16,782 nucleotides of DNA from positions 1 to 16,782 of the forward strand of contig CACZSE010000020.1 in assembly GCA_902783735.1 (NCBI GenBank), written 5' to 3'. The first letter of the stretch is position 1. Each line of letters begins with the position of its first letter. Origin of the DNA: an uncultured Lachnospiraceae bacterium. Lineage in GTDB: Bacteria > Bacillota > Clostridia > Lachnospirales > Lachnospiraceae. The position numbers and the translations under genes are program-made. Of the stretch, positions 7,881 to 13,874 are shown one piece after another. The notes below the pieces were generated by a model. It saw nothing but the letters and a program-made list of their open reading frames with translations. It was not told where the DNA came from and ran no database searches.

Positions 7881-9011
7881 TTATTCAATAACTACGTCTT
7901 CGGCATAGTCATTCCAGATGATGCATACCCATGTCTTTCCGGGGGTCAACGGTATAGGATTACCGTCTGCGTCCAGATAGCTTGCCGGTACTTCATCCAA
8001 GGTTCTTACCCAGGTTCCTTCCTTCATCTTGCCCTGAGTAAATACCTGTACTTTATATCCGTTATCACCATGACATCCAAAAGCCAGATAATCATGGTTG
8101 TCTCTTACTTCTCCGTAACAATACTGGAAGACCACATTGTCGAATGCTAACTGCTCACCGGTAAGCTCATCTATGTGCTTATCACCATACTGAAATCTGT
8201 AATATCTGTGATCCTCGGGATTGTATTCAAATCTCGACTGAACCTTTGAAAAACCGTTGGCCTTTCCGGTCTCTTTCCCACCGGGATAGAGCACTGTTGC
8301 AGACTGCTCATCCTTATAGGGATCCTCTCCGTCCTTAATAAAATTAAACTTCGGAGTATAATCTTCCCTGATCGTGGTCCTGTAACCAAACTTTTCTATA
8401 TCTGTCAGCAGACCATCGATGTTTATATAAACGTTGTGGGGTGCTTTTCTTTCTGTGACTCTGTAAAAGGTATTGGTCGCCGGTCTTTCAATACCCGATA
8501 CGGCTCCGCTTATGTTGTCAACTCCATCGGAATTGAGATAATCTCCCACATAGGGAGTAGCCTGTCCGAAGTGACAATAAATACAGTCGTACTCATTGGC
8601 AAAGAAAACAAAGTAATCTCGACAGCTCCTGATGGAACCGATCTTCTCTACATTTTCATAGTCCTCGAAAATGCCCATAAGACGCGTTATACGTCCTTCT
8701 ACGGGACATTCGTATATGAGAGAAGCCTGTGCTGTTCCCGACTGGGGACAACCTTCTTTTATGTTATTTAGCATGACAGCCAGCGGACGATGCTGTTGTT
8801 GTTCTTTTGTGCAGGGAAGACCTGTAAAGTAACTGTTTATCTCTCCCTCTTCTTCAACAACAACCTCATCTGTAACCTGTGACTCTTCAACAGTATCCGT
8901 CGATTCCTGTTGTATATTCTGTGTATCCTCTGCTGCTTCCTTTGGCGTCTTGCACGCTGTAAGGATAAGTATAGGTAACAAAACAGCAAGTATACTTATC
9001 TTTCTTAACAT
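7881..9011 (-). CDS. DUF3048 (YerB-like) lipoprotein
   Basis: A 376-residue lipoprotein whose signal ends in LILTAC (Cys20), followed by a Thr/Glu/Val-rich low-complexity linker to about residue 57. The remainder matches DUF3048/YerB: YFTGLPC, RPLAVMLNN (75-83), PQSGTAQASLIYECPVEG and ITRLMGIF (89-115), IGSIRSCRDYF (124-134), and a C-terminal half ending in a beta-rich segment with TPGKTWVCII. Bacillus YerB is a predicted lipoprotein with unknown biochemical function, so no reaction is claimed. It is the first gene of the seven-gene minus-strand run, with GGGGAG about 9 nt before the ATG and a palindrome in its leader. The next gene starts 10 nt after its stop. Confidence 0.93.
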   Translation of the reverse strand: MLRKISILAVLLPILILTACKTPKEAAEDTQNIQQESTDTVEESQVTDEVVVEEEGEINSYFTGLPCTKEQQQHRPLAVMLNNIKEGCPQSGTAQASLIYECPVEGRITRLMGIFEDYENVEKIGSIRSCRDYFVFFANEYDCIYCHFGQATPYVGDYLNSDGVDNISGAVSGIERPATNTFYRVTERKAPHNVYINIDGLLTDIEKFGYRTTIREDYTPKFNFIKDGEDPYKDEQSATVLYPGGKETGKANGFSKVQSRFEYNPEDHRYYRFQYGDKHIDELTGEQLAFDNVVFQYCYGEVRDNHDYLAFGCHGDNGYKVQVFTQGKMKEGTWVRTLDEVPASYLDADGNPIPLTPGKTWVCIIWNDYAEDVVIE

Positions 9012-9026
9012 TCGTTCATTCTCCCC

Positions 9027-9052
9027 AGCATCTGATATCAGACGCTATTCTA
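9027..9052 (-). promoter_or_regulatory. Candidate promoter -10 box with overlapping 20-bp operator-like palindrome before the lipoprotein operon
   Basis: On the minus strand, TAGAAT (complement of 9047-9052) matches the -10 consensus at 5 of 6 positions, but no good -35 is visible at 15-18 nt. Directly after it lies AGCGTCTGATATCAGATGCT (9027-9046), a 20-bp palindrome with only one mismatched pair and a perfect 12-bp core. The expected transcription start would fall inside the palindrome, the usual place for a repressor operator. Whether it is used is inference. Confidence 0.4.
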
Positions 9053-9145
9053 CATGATTTTACAACTATCAGCGTAAAAAATCTACCCTTTTCACATTTA
9101 TTTAACAATACTCACGTGCACGCAAGCCTTTTTTGTTCGTGTTTT

Positions 9146-10807
9146 TTATTTTAAAATACCGGTCTTTTTGAACAGTTTTATTAACATCTTTCCCTTCGGA
9201 AGACCCAAAATGGTTTCTTCATCCAGAGTTTTTGTTTTAACAAGAAGGACCCCGTAAATGCTCACAGATATGATAATATCCGCAATAAGGATGACGGCAT
9301 TTGCCCACCACCCGAGATATCGATCGGGATAAACAATTGAATAGATCGTCCTTCCAACCGTATTTGTTCCCCAGGCCGCAACACCCATCAGCACCGAGCA
9401 GACAAACGGAAGTACAAATGTCTTTCTTATTTCCTGTTCGTATCCCAGCTTAGACCTGAGCGATACACTGTTCATGACACACATTAAAAATGAGTATATG
9501 ACATTTGCAAGGCATAGAGCATAAAGACCGAGGTCTGTTTTAAACAGCATAAATATGAGAAATACAGCCTGTACTATGAGAGCTGCTGCTGCATGAACCA
9601 CAGGCTTGTTAACAAATCCCGTACCCTGCAACATTCCGTTACTGAGTGTGGAAAGGCAATATAGAACTACCGCTACAGCTAACACCTTTATAAGCGCAGA
9701 AACAGTATCGACTGAAGCTCTCTGATTGTATAAAAGCATGGTTACGGGATTTGACAGTACAAACAATCCCACACATGACGGTATTGCGATAAGCATTGTT
9801 ACCGTGATCGCTTTAGCCATCTTTTCTCTGGTCTGTTCATATTCTTTTCGTTCGTAAGAGGCTGAAATGACCGGTATGAGCGCCGCCGACATGGCTGTTG
9901 AGATTGCCACGGGTATATTGATGATCTGCATAGCCTTCCCGGAAAACAGTCCGTACAAAGTTGTGGATGTTGCCTCATCCATGCCCTGATATTTCTGTGT
10001 TATGGTCTGATATATCTTGAGATTCGATGCAGTCGAGAGGTTGTAGATAAAGGTACTCAAAACTATGGGGGTTACCATGCTCACGATTATCCTCACAGTC
10101 TGAGCTGCTGTCAAAACATGAGGATTTTCATCATTTTTCACATCGGAAATGATATCGCTGCGTTTTTTAAGATAAAGGGCAAGCATAAAGAAAAGTGCGA
10201 TAAGTACACCGCTTCCCGTTCCGAGAGCACTTCCTATCGCGCCATAGATAGCTAACGTTGTCTCTGACGATCCTGCAACGGATGCCATCAGAAAATATGC
10301 GGCGGTCAGGCTTACTATCGCATTTAAGATCTGCTCTATGATCTGAGATACCGAGGTCTCCACCATGCTTCTGTGAGCCTGAAAATAACCTCGAAGACAT
10401 CCAAGAAATCCGGAGAAAAATATGGTGGGTGCAAATACCCTGAGTACCATTGCCGAGTTTTGACCCACAAGTCTTCCGGCAAAGGTAAAACAGAAAACCG
10501 AAGCTATTCCGCCCACAATGAGAACATAAACCAACGACCCGAGAAAAAGCCTGTGGGCATTTTTGTATTGCCCCAGTCCCAGTCTGGCCGCTATTACCTT
10601 CGATATCGCAGAGGGAATGCTGTATGAAGATACGAGTAATATGATCGTATATATATTGTATGCAGTATTGTAATAGCCGTTTCCCTCGTCACCTATGATA
10701 ACAACAAGAGGACTTCTGTACAAAATGCCAATGATCCTGACGATGATACCCGCCACCGCCAGTATCGTGGCCTGCATGATAAAATTGTTTTTATTTTCCT
10801 TTTTCAT
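9146..10807 (-). CDS. MOP-superfamily flippase, YtgP/SpoVB-like polysaccharide or lipid II exporter
   Basis: A 553-residue protein with about 14 hydrophobic segments. The N-terminus (ATILAVAGIIVRIIGILYRS, then GDEGNGYYNTAYNIY, then SSYSIPSAISKVIAARLGLG) is the typical start of the SpoVB/YtgP branch of the MATE/MOP flippases. FLGCLRGYFQAHRSM and the position-480s region also fit. Members of this branch flip lipid-linked precursors; YtgP-like proteins can act as lipid II flippases in Bacillus, so a cell-wall role is plausible, but an exopolysaccharide or lipid-linked oligosaccharide cannot be excluded. No Shine-Dalgarno precedes the ATG, and a good promoter lies only 9 nt upstream (see promoter entry). 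The next methionine (residue 11) also lacks a well-spaced ribosome-binding site. It is a single-gene unit, separated from the lipoprotein operon by 134 nt. Confidence 0.9.
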   Translation of the reverse strand: MKKENKNNFIMQATILAVAGIIVRIIGILYRSPLVVIIGDEGNGYYNTAYNIYTIILLVSSYSIPSAISKVIAARLGLGQYKNAHRLFLGSLVYVLIVGGIASVFCFTFAGRLVGQNSAMVLRVFAPTIFFSGFLGCLRGYFQAHRSMVETSVSQIIEQILNAIVSLTAAYFLMASVAGSSETTLAIYGAIGSALGTGSGVLIALFFMLALYLKKRSDIISDVKNDENPHVLTAAQTVRIIVSMVTPIVLSTFIYNLSTASNLKIYQTITQKYQGMDEATSTTLYGLFSGKAMQIINIPVAISTAMSAALIPVISASYERKEYEQTREKMAKAITVTMLIAIPSCVGLFVLSNPVTMLLYNQRASVDTVSALIKVLAVAVVLYCLSTLSNGMLQGTGFVNKPVVHAAAALIVQAVFLIFMLFKTDLGLYALCLANVIYSFLMCVMNSVSLRSKLGYEQEIRKTFVLPFVCSVLMGVAAWGTNTVGRTIYSIVYPDRYLGWWANAVILIADIIISVSIYGVLLVKTKTLDEETILGLPKGKMLIKLFKKTGILK

Positions 10808-10816
10808 ACCGAATAC

Positions 10817-10845
10817 ATTATAAGGTATCTGACATAAAATGGAAA
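10817..10845 (-). promoter_or_regulatory. Promoter of the flippase gene, very close to its start codon
   Basis: Minus strand TTTCCA (complement of 10840-10845; 4 of 6 to TTGACA), 17-nt spacer, then TATAAT (complement of 10817-10822; perfect). Only 9 nt separate TATAAT from the ATG at 10805-10807, so the transcript should start about 2-3 nt before the start codon. A pair ACCGG...CCGGT (about 10860-10880) lies upstream of the -35 and could be a regulator site. Confidence 0.55.
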
Positions 10846-10886
10846 GTTAGGAATGATCAACCGGCTACATTGTGTCCGGTATGACA

Positions 10887-10910
10887 TAAAAATACCCCCA
10901 TAAATGGGAG
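10887..10910 (-). terminator. Intrinsic terminator, minus strand, downstream of the cyclophilin gene
   Basis: On the minus strand CTCCCA - TTTA - TGGGGG forms a 6-bp stem (one G-U pair), followed at once by TATTTTTA. It is correctly oriented to stop the transcript of the peptidyl-prolyl isomerase gene, about 170 nt beyond that gene's stop, and so insulates the flippase promoter just downstream. Confidence 0.65.
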
Positions 10911-10911
10911 G

Positions 10912-10940
10912 ATGCCAAGTACACTTCGTGTACTTGGCAT
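10912..10940. repeat. Perfect 13-bp inverted repeat (hairpin) beside the terminator
   Basis: ATGCCAAGTACAC (10912-10924) and GTGTACTTGGCAT (10928-10940) are perfect complements around a TTC spacer (equivalently, a 12-bp stem with a CTTCG loop). On the plus strand the stem is followed by TTTATTAT, a weak U-tail. On the minus strand it lies one base upstream of the terminator hairpin, so the two would form tandem stem-loops at the 3' end of the cyclophilin mRNA. Confidence 0.8.
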
Positions 10941-11078
10941 TTATTATGAAAAAGTTATTATTAAACTGTTAACGTCTCTCTCTATACTTAGTATTGTAAA
11001 GGAGGAATTTGTCTAAATAATGTTATGTTAATTAACTTACGGTTAATTAATTGTTAACGAAATATGAACAACGTGCTC
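10941..11078. other. AT-rich intergenic segment with GTTAAC/TTAATTAA repeats, no gene found
   Basis: This forms the 3' trailer of the cyclophilin gene. It contains a perfect 9-bp inverted repeat TTAATTAAC - TTACG - GTTAATTAA (11028-11050), two copies of TGTTAACG (10967-10974 and 11052-11059), and on the plus strand AAAGGAGG (10998-11005), a consensus Shine-Dalgarno. No plausible reading frame follows it: the nearest starts (TTG 11009, ATG 11020, ATG 11025) give only 3 to 10 codons. A plus-strand -10-like TATACT is at 10983-10988 without a good -35. I see no protein or known RNA family here. Confidence 0.45.
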
Positions 11079-11600
11079 CTACACATGCTCAGGTTCGGGA
11101 TATTCCACTCCAAAGGTATCTACTGTTATTGTAGCGATCTTCTGTTCTTCGAGAGGCTTATCGCTCCAGTCAGTCCTAACCTCGGCGATCTTATTTACAA
11201 CATCCATGCCCTCCGTAACTTTTCCGAATGCCGCATAACTTCCGTCCAGATGCGGAGATGTCTTATGCATGATAAAGAACTGTGAGCCCGCAGAATCCGG
11301 ATGCATTGCTCTTGCCATAGAGAGTACGCCCTCTGTATGCTTTAAATTATTCTCAAAGCCGTTCTGGTTGAATTCACCTTTTATGCTGTATCCGGGACCT
11401 CCCATTCCCGTTCCGTCAGGACATCCTCCCTGTATCATGAATCCTTTTATGACTCTGTGAAAAATGAGGCCGTCATAAAACTTTTTGTTGATAAGACTGA
11501 TAAAATTGTTGACAGACTGCGGTGCTATATCGGGATAAAGCTCTGCCTTCATAACATCGCCGTTTGTCATCGTAATGGTTACTACAGGATTCTGTGCCAT
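11079..11600 (-). CDS. Cyclophilin-type peptidyl-prolyl cis-trans isomerase
   Basis: A 173-residue cytosolic cyclophilin (no signal peptide) that speeds cis-trans isomerisation of proline bonds during folding. Active-site residues are present: the catalytic Arg in FHRVIKGFMIQGG (R49, with Q57), the SAGSQFFIMH strand (about 103-112) and HLDGSYAAFGKV. At the position of the cyclosporin-contacting Trp of human cyclophilin A there is His117, a bacterial-type change that lowers cyclosporin binding but not activity. Length fits the small bacterial PpiB class. GAAAGGA lies upstream of the ATG. The gene stands alone, divergent from the acetyltransferase gene, with a minus-strand TATAAT at 11634-11639. 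Confidence 0.95.
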   Translation of the reverse strand: MAQNPVVTITMTNGDVMKAELYPDIAPQSVNNFISLINKKFYDGLIFHRVIKGFMIQGGCPDGTGMGGPGYSIKGEFNQNGFENNLKHTEGVLSMARAMHPDSAGSQFFIMHKTSPHLDGSYAAFGKVTEGMDVVNKIAEVRTDWSDKPLEEQKIATITVDTFGVEYPEPEHV

Positions 11601-11633
11601 AGTTTTCTATTTCCTTTCGTCTTTAATTGATTT

Positions 11634-11639
11634 ATTATA
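11634..11639 (-). promoter_or_regulatory. -10 box of the cyclophilin gene
   Basis: Perfect TATAAT on the minus strand, 34 nt before the start codon. The -35 at 16-17 nt spacing is poor (TCAATA or ATCAAT). In the same 97-bp divergent region, plus-strand TTGTTA (11641-11646) and TTTAAC (11663-11668) at 16 nt are a weak candidate for the acetyltransferase promoter, so the two promoters would lie back to back. Confidence 0.5.
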
Positions 11640-11697
11640 GTTGTTAGAACACACATATTGATTTTAACCCAAACCAGAGGATTTTAAAAGAAAAACC

Positions 11698-12552
11698 ATG
11701 CGTTCGAAATTACTCAGATGTATCTATTATGTTACGGTCGATCATTTTGTCACCATCCCACAGGATCTCACGGCAGATCTTGCATATCATGGTATAAAGA
11801 TCTATCAGGTCCCGTACCATTCAATTGACAGATTTCTTCCACCCAAAAATCTGACTCCCCAAAGCTGTCTGATCCTTTGTGACATTCCCGAACTTGTACA
11901 GGCTTTTCTGGCATCGGATTACTATGTAGTAGCAGTGTTGCATGAAGACAATAAAGACAAGCATTTCAATGTACGCTATGCCGTTGAGGATCTTACCGAA
12001 GTAGACTGGCACTTTTTTGTAAAGTACTGGCAGCGTTATGCAGGTATCCCGTGGCACATTTTTGATACTGAACGCTGTAAGATACGTGAGATGTGTCCTG
12101 AAGATCTGAATGATCTTTATGACATGTACAAAGATAAGCGGATCTGTCAATATACTGAAGATCTCTTTGAAAACCGCATGCACGAACTGGAATATATCAA
12201 GGACTATGTTAAAAACATGTACCATTTCTACGGGTTCGGCACATGGCTCATTACCGATAAGTTTTCCGAAAATCTCATAGGACGTGTCGGATTTAATTAC
12301 AGACCCGGTTTTGATGATCCGGAACTTGGATTTGTCATCGATCCGAAATACTGGCGTCACGGCTATGCCTATGAAACCTGTTCAAAAGCCATAGAATACG
12401 GTAAAAATGAATTTGGTTTCAGCCGCATTCATGCATTTGTCCGTATAGAAAACTCTCCGTCTATCGCGCTGCTTAACAAGCTTGGCTTTCGTGAATGCGG
12501 ACGTTATACGATAAACGAAAACCTTCACGAGCGTTGGGTACTCGAACTTTAA
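11698..12552 (+). CDS. GNAT acetyltransferase with an N-terminal HAD-like or unknown domain
   Basis: A 284-residue, two-part protein. Residues about 124-284 are a RimJ/RimL-type GNAT domain: TERCKIREMCPEDLNDLYDM at its start, GTWLITD and IGRVGFNYRPG for the central strands, LGFVIDPKYWRHGYAYE (acetyl-CoA pyrophosphate loop, R220-H-G-Y-A224) and NSPSIALLNKLGFRE near the end. Residues 1-120 are a separate domain. Its SCLILCDIPELVQAFLASDY and VVAVLHEDNK segments look like the Rossmann half of a HAD-type or response-regulator-like fold without obvious catalytic residues. Similar fusions seem frequent in Lachnospiraceae. Acetyl acceptor unknown. The ATG at 11698 is the only possible start (in-frame stop at 11665); the nearest GAGG is 17 nt upstream, so initiation looks weak. 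It is the only complete plus-strand gene in the window. Confidence 0.85.
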   Translation: MRSKLLRCIYYVTVDHFVTIPQDLTADLAYHGIKIYQVPYHSIDRFLPPKNLTPQSCLILCDIPELVQAFLASDYYVVAVLHEDNKDKHFNVRYAVEDLTEVDWHFFVKYWQRYAGIPWHIFDTERCKIREMCPEDLNDLYDMYKDKRICQYTEDLFENRMHELEYIKDYVKNMYHFYGFGTWLITDKFSENLIGRVGFNYRPGFDDPELGFVIDPKYWRHGYAYETCSKAIEYGKNEFGFSRIHAFVRIENSPSIALLNKLGFRECGRYTINENLHERWVLEL

Positions 12553-12558
12553 ATAAAC

Positions 12559-12629
12559 AACAATAAAGCAGGCATCTTCCGATGGCTTTGCATGTGCCAA
12601 GGCTATCGGAAAATGCCTGCTTTATTGTT
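12559..12629. terminator. Large bidirectional terminator between the GNAT gene and the crh-like gene
   Basis: AACAATAAAGCAGGCAT (12559-12575) pairs perfectly with the 17 bases at 12613-12629. After one C/A mismatch, TTCCGAT (12577-12583) pairs with ATCGGAA (12605-12611), and GGCTTTG continues pairing toward a small loop near 12591-12597. The 71-nt element is almost fully base-paired. TTTATTGTTTT on the plus side and TTGTTGTTTATTT on the minus side provide U-rich tails, so it can end both convergent transcripts, 7 nt and 13 nt beyond the two stop codons. Confidence 0.9.
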
Positions 12630-12642
12630 TTGATGGTGTTAT

Positions 12643-12897
12643 TTACCTTCCGCTAAGATAGTTTTCGATCCCTTCCATGGCGGCACTTTCGTCTTCTCCG
12701 TCGATAACTACATTAACCTTTTCTCCAAGGTCAAGTCCAAGACTCATCATGCCCATGATACTCTTAGCATTTACCTTTTTATCCCCTGTCTCAAGGTAAA
12801 CAGAACTGTCAAACTGACTTGCCACCTGGACAAGAAGAGCTACAGGTCTGGCTTCGAGTCCATTCTCCAACCTGATGGTAATTTCCTTATTGATCAT
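12643..12897 (-). CDS. crh: Crh-like HPr-family protein (Glu at position 15, Ser46 kept)
   Basis: An 84-residue HPr-fold protein. Residues LENGLEARPVALLVQVAS match the HPr active-site helix NxxGLHARPA, but the phosphorylatable His15 is Glu15 (codon GAA at 12853-12855). NAKSIMGMMSLG keeps Ser46 (AGT at 12760-12762), the residue phosphorylated by HprK. A protein that cannot carry PTS phosphate but can be a kinase target is the definition of Crh, which in Bacillus has Gln15 and acts as a CcpA co-factor. Here the gene follows whiA, as crh follows yvcL in Bacillus subtilis, and hprK heads the same cluster. I chose the ATG at 12895-12897 because AGGAG precedes it at good spacing; an ATG at 12913-12915 would add six residues ahead of that ribosome-binding site. 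CcpA is not encoded here, so the regulatory role is inference. Confidence 0.85.
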   Translation of the reverse strand: MINKEITIRLENGLEARPVALLVQVASQFDSSVYLETGDKKVNAKSIMGMMSLGLDLGEKVNVVIDGEDESAAMEGIENYLSGR

Positions 12898-12934
12898 AAT
12901 TTCTCCTCTCACCATCCACGATAAATACCTTTAC

Positions 12935-13864
12935 TTATCGCAGATCATCTGCCAATTCACTTAGCTTCCTTAACCTATGATTCACGCCGCTTTTACCCAC
13001 CGGCGGTGTAAGTAACTCACCCAATTCCTGAAGTGTCGCATCCGGATGCTCCAGTCTAAGTTCTGCCATCTGACGCAGATTATCCGGCAATCTGCCAAAA
13101 CCGTATACCTTCTGTATAAGCAGAATATCTTCAACCTGTCGGTTAGCTGCCCTGACCGTCTTTGCAATGTTTGCGGTCTCACAATTAACCTTTCGGTTTA
13201 TCGAATTGCTCATCTCTTTGAGAATACGACGATTCTCAAATTCCATAAGTGAGACATGTGCTTCACAAATGCCCAAAAAGTCCACTATAGCGCTTCCTTC
13301 TTTAATATATACAACAAAATACTTCTTTCGGCAAATAGTTTTTGCTTCAATATCGAAGGTTGATAATATATGCGCTATCTGTTCTGCCTGTTCCTCATGC
13401 TCACAGACCATCTCGAGATGATATCCCTTGCTCGGATCACTCATGGATCCGACACACAAAAAAACTCCTCTCAGATATGCTCGTCTGCAGCAGGAATTCT
13501 TTATCAAAGTAGGGTCGGGAGCATGATCAAAACCTGTAAAGCCAAGATCTTTGTCTATAAACTTCACACCTTTAAAAATGTCCCATACGATGTCATTATC
13601 ATCAATGACTATCTCATATTTCGCACCCGTGTCGCCTTCTTTAGCCGACACTTCATCTATATTATATGTTTTTCTTAACAAAGTAAAGCATTTTCTGAAA
13701 AGAGACTCTCTTTCAAATGTCAAAACAAGTGCATCTTTACCACTGACACCCCGTCTTATGGAACCGCAAAACTGGATCATGGCGGTAAGCTCGGCGATCT
13801 GACAATGCCTTGCTGTGCTAATATGCTTTGCTATCTCTTCTTTGACTTCATAGGAAAATGACAT
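12935..13864 (-). CDS. whiA: WhiA sporulation/cell-division regulator
   Basis: A 310-residue DNA-binding protein of the WhiA family. The N-terminal half is a degenerate LAGLIDADG homing-endonuclease-like domain (MSFSYEVKEEIAKH at the start, CCRRAYLRGVFLCVGSMSDP near residue 130 and GYHLEMVC after it). The C-terminal HTH region has QKVYGFGRLPDNLRQMAELR and LGELLTPPVGKSGVNHRLRK. WhiA influences cell division and chromosome segregation in Firmicutes. I placed the start at the ATG at 13862-13864 (MSFSYEVK) because the family begins this way and AGCAGG lies 5 nt upstream; longer frames from upstream codons would run into murB. The true start is 10 nt after the murB stop. The usual partners rapZ and glmR are not upstream. 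Confidence 0.96.
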   Translation of the reverse strand: MSFSYEVKEEIAKHISTARHCQIAELTAMIQFCGSIRRGVSGKDALVLTFERESLFRKCFTLLRKTYNIDEVSAKEGDTGAKYEIVIDDNDIVWDIFKGVKFIDKDLGFTGFDHAPDPTLIKNSCCRRAYLRGVFLCVGSMSDPSKGYHLEMVCEHEEQAEQIAHILSTFDIEAKTICRKKYFVVYIKEGSAIVDFLGICEAHVSLMEFENRRILKEMSNSINRKVNCETANIAKTVRAANRQVEDILLIQKVYGFGRLPDNLRQMAELRLEHPDATLQELGELLTPPVGKSGVNHRLRKLSELADDLR

Positions 13865-13874
13865 ATTTACCTGC

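Noticed and set aside
7097..9011. Cobalamin riboswitch near the CobS homologue
   Set aside because: There is almost no untranslated space before the gene (10 nt after the upstream stop), and I see no B12-box-like sequence in the operon leader at 9012-9145.
9105..9145. Terminator for the flippase gene around the CGTGCACG element
   Set aside because: Only a 6-bp stem with two G-U pairs forms on the minus strand and no U-tract follows, so I cannot support a terminator.
11821..12360. 179-codon open frame on the minus strand inside the acetyltransferase gene
   Set aside because: It lies fully antisense to a gene with clear GNAT motifs, and its translation has no recognisable domain. It is explained by codon bias of the sense strand.
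12898..12915. Upstream ATG of the crh-like gene adding six residues (MVRGEI)
   Set aside because: The added codons contain the ribosome-binding site of the downstream ATG, and HPr/Crh proteins start just before the first beta strand.
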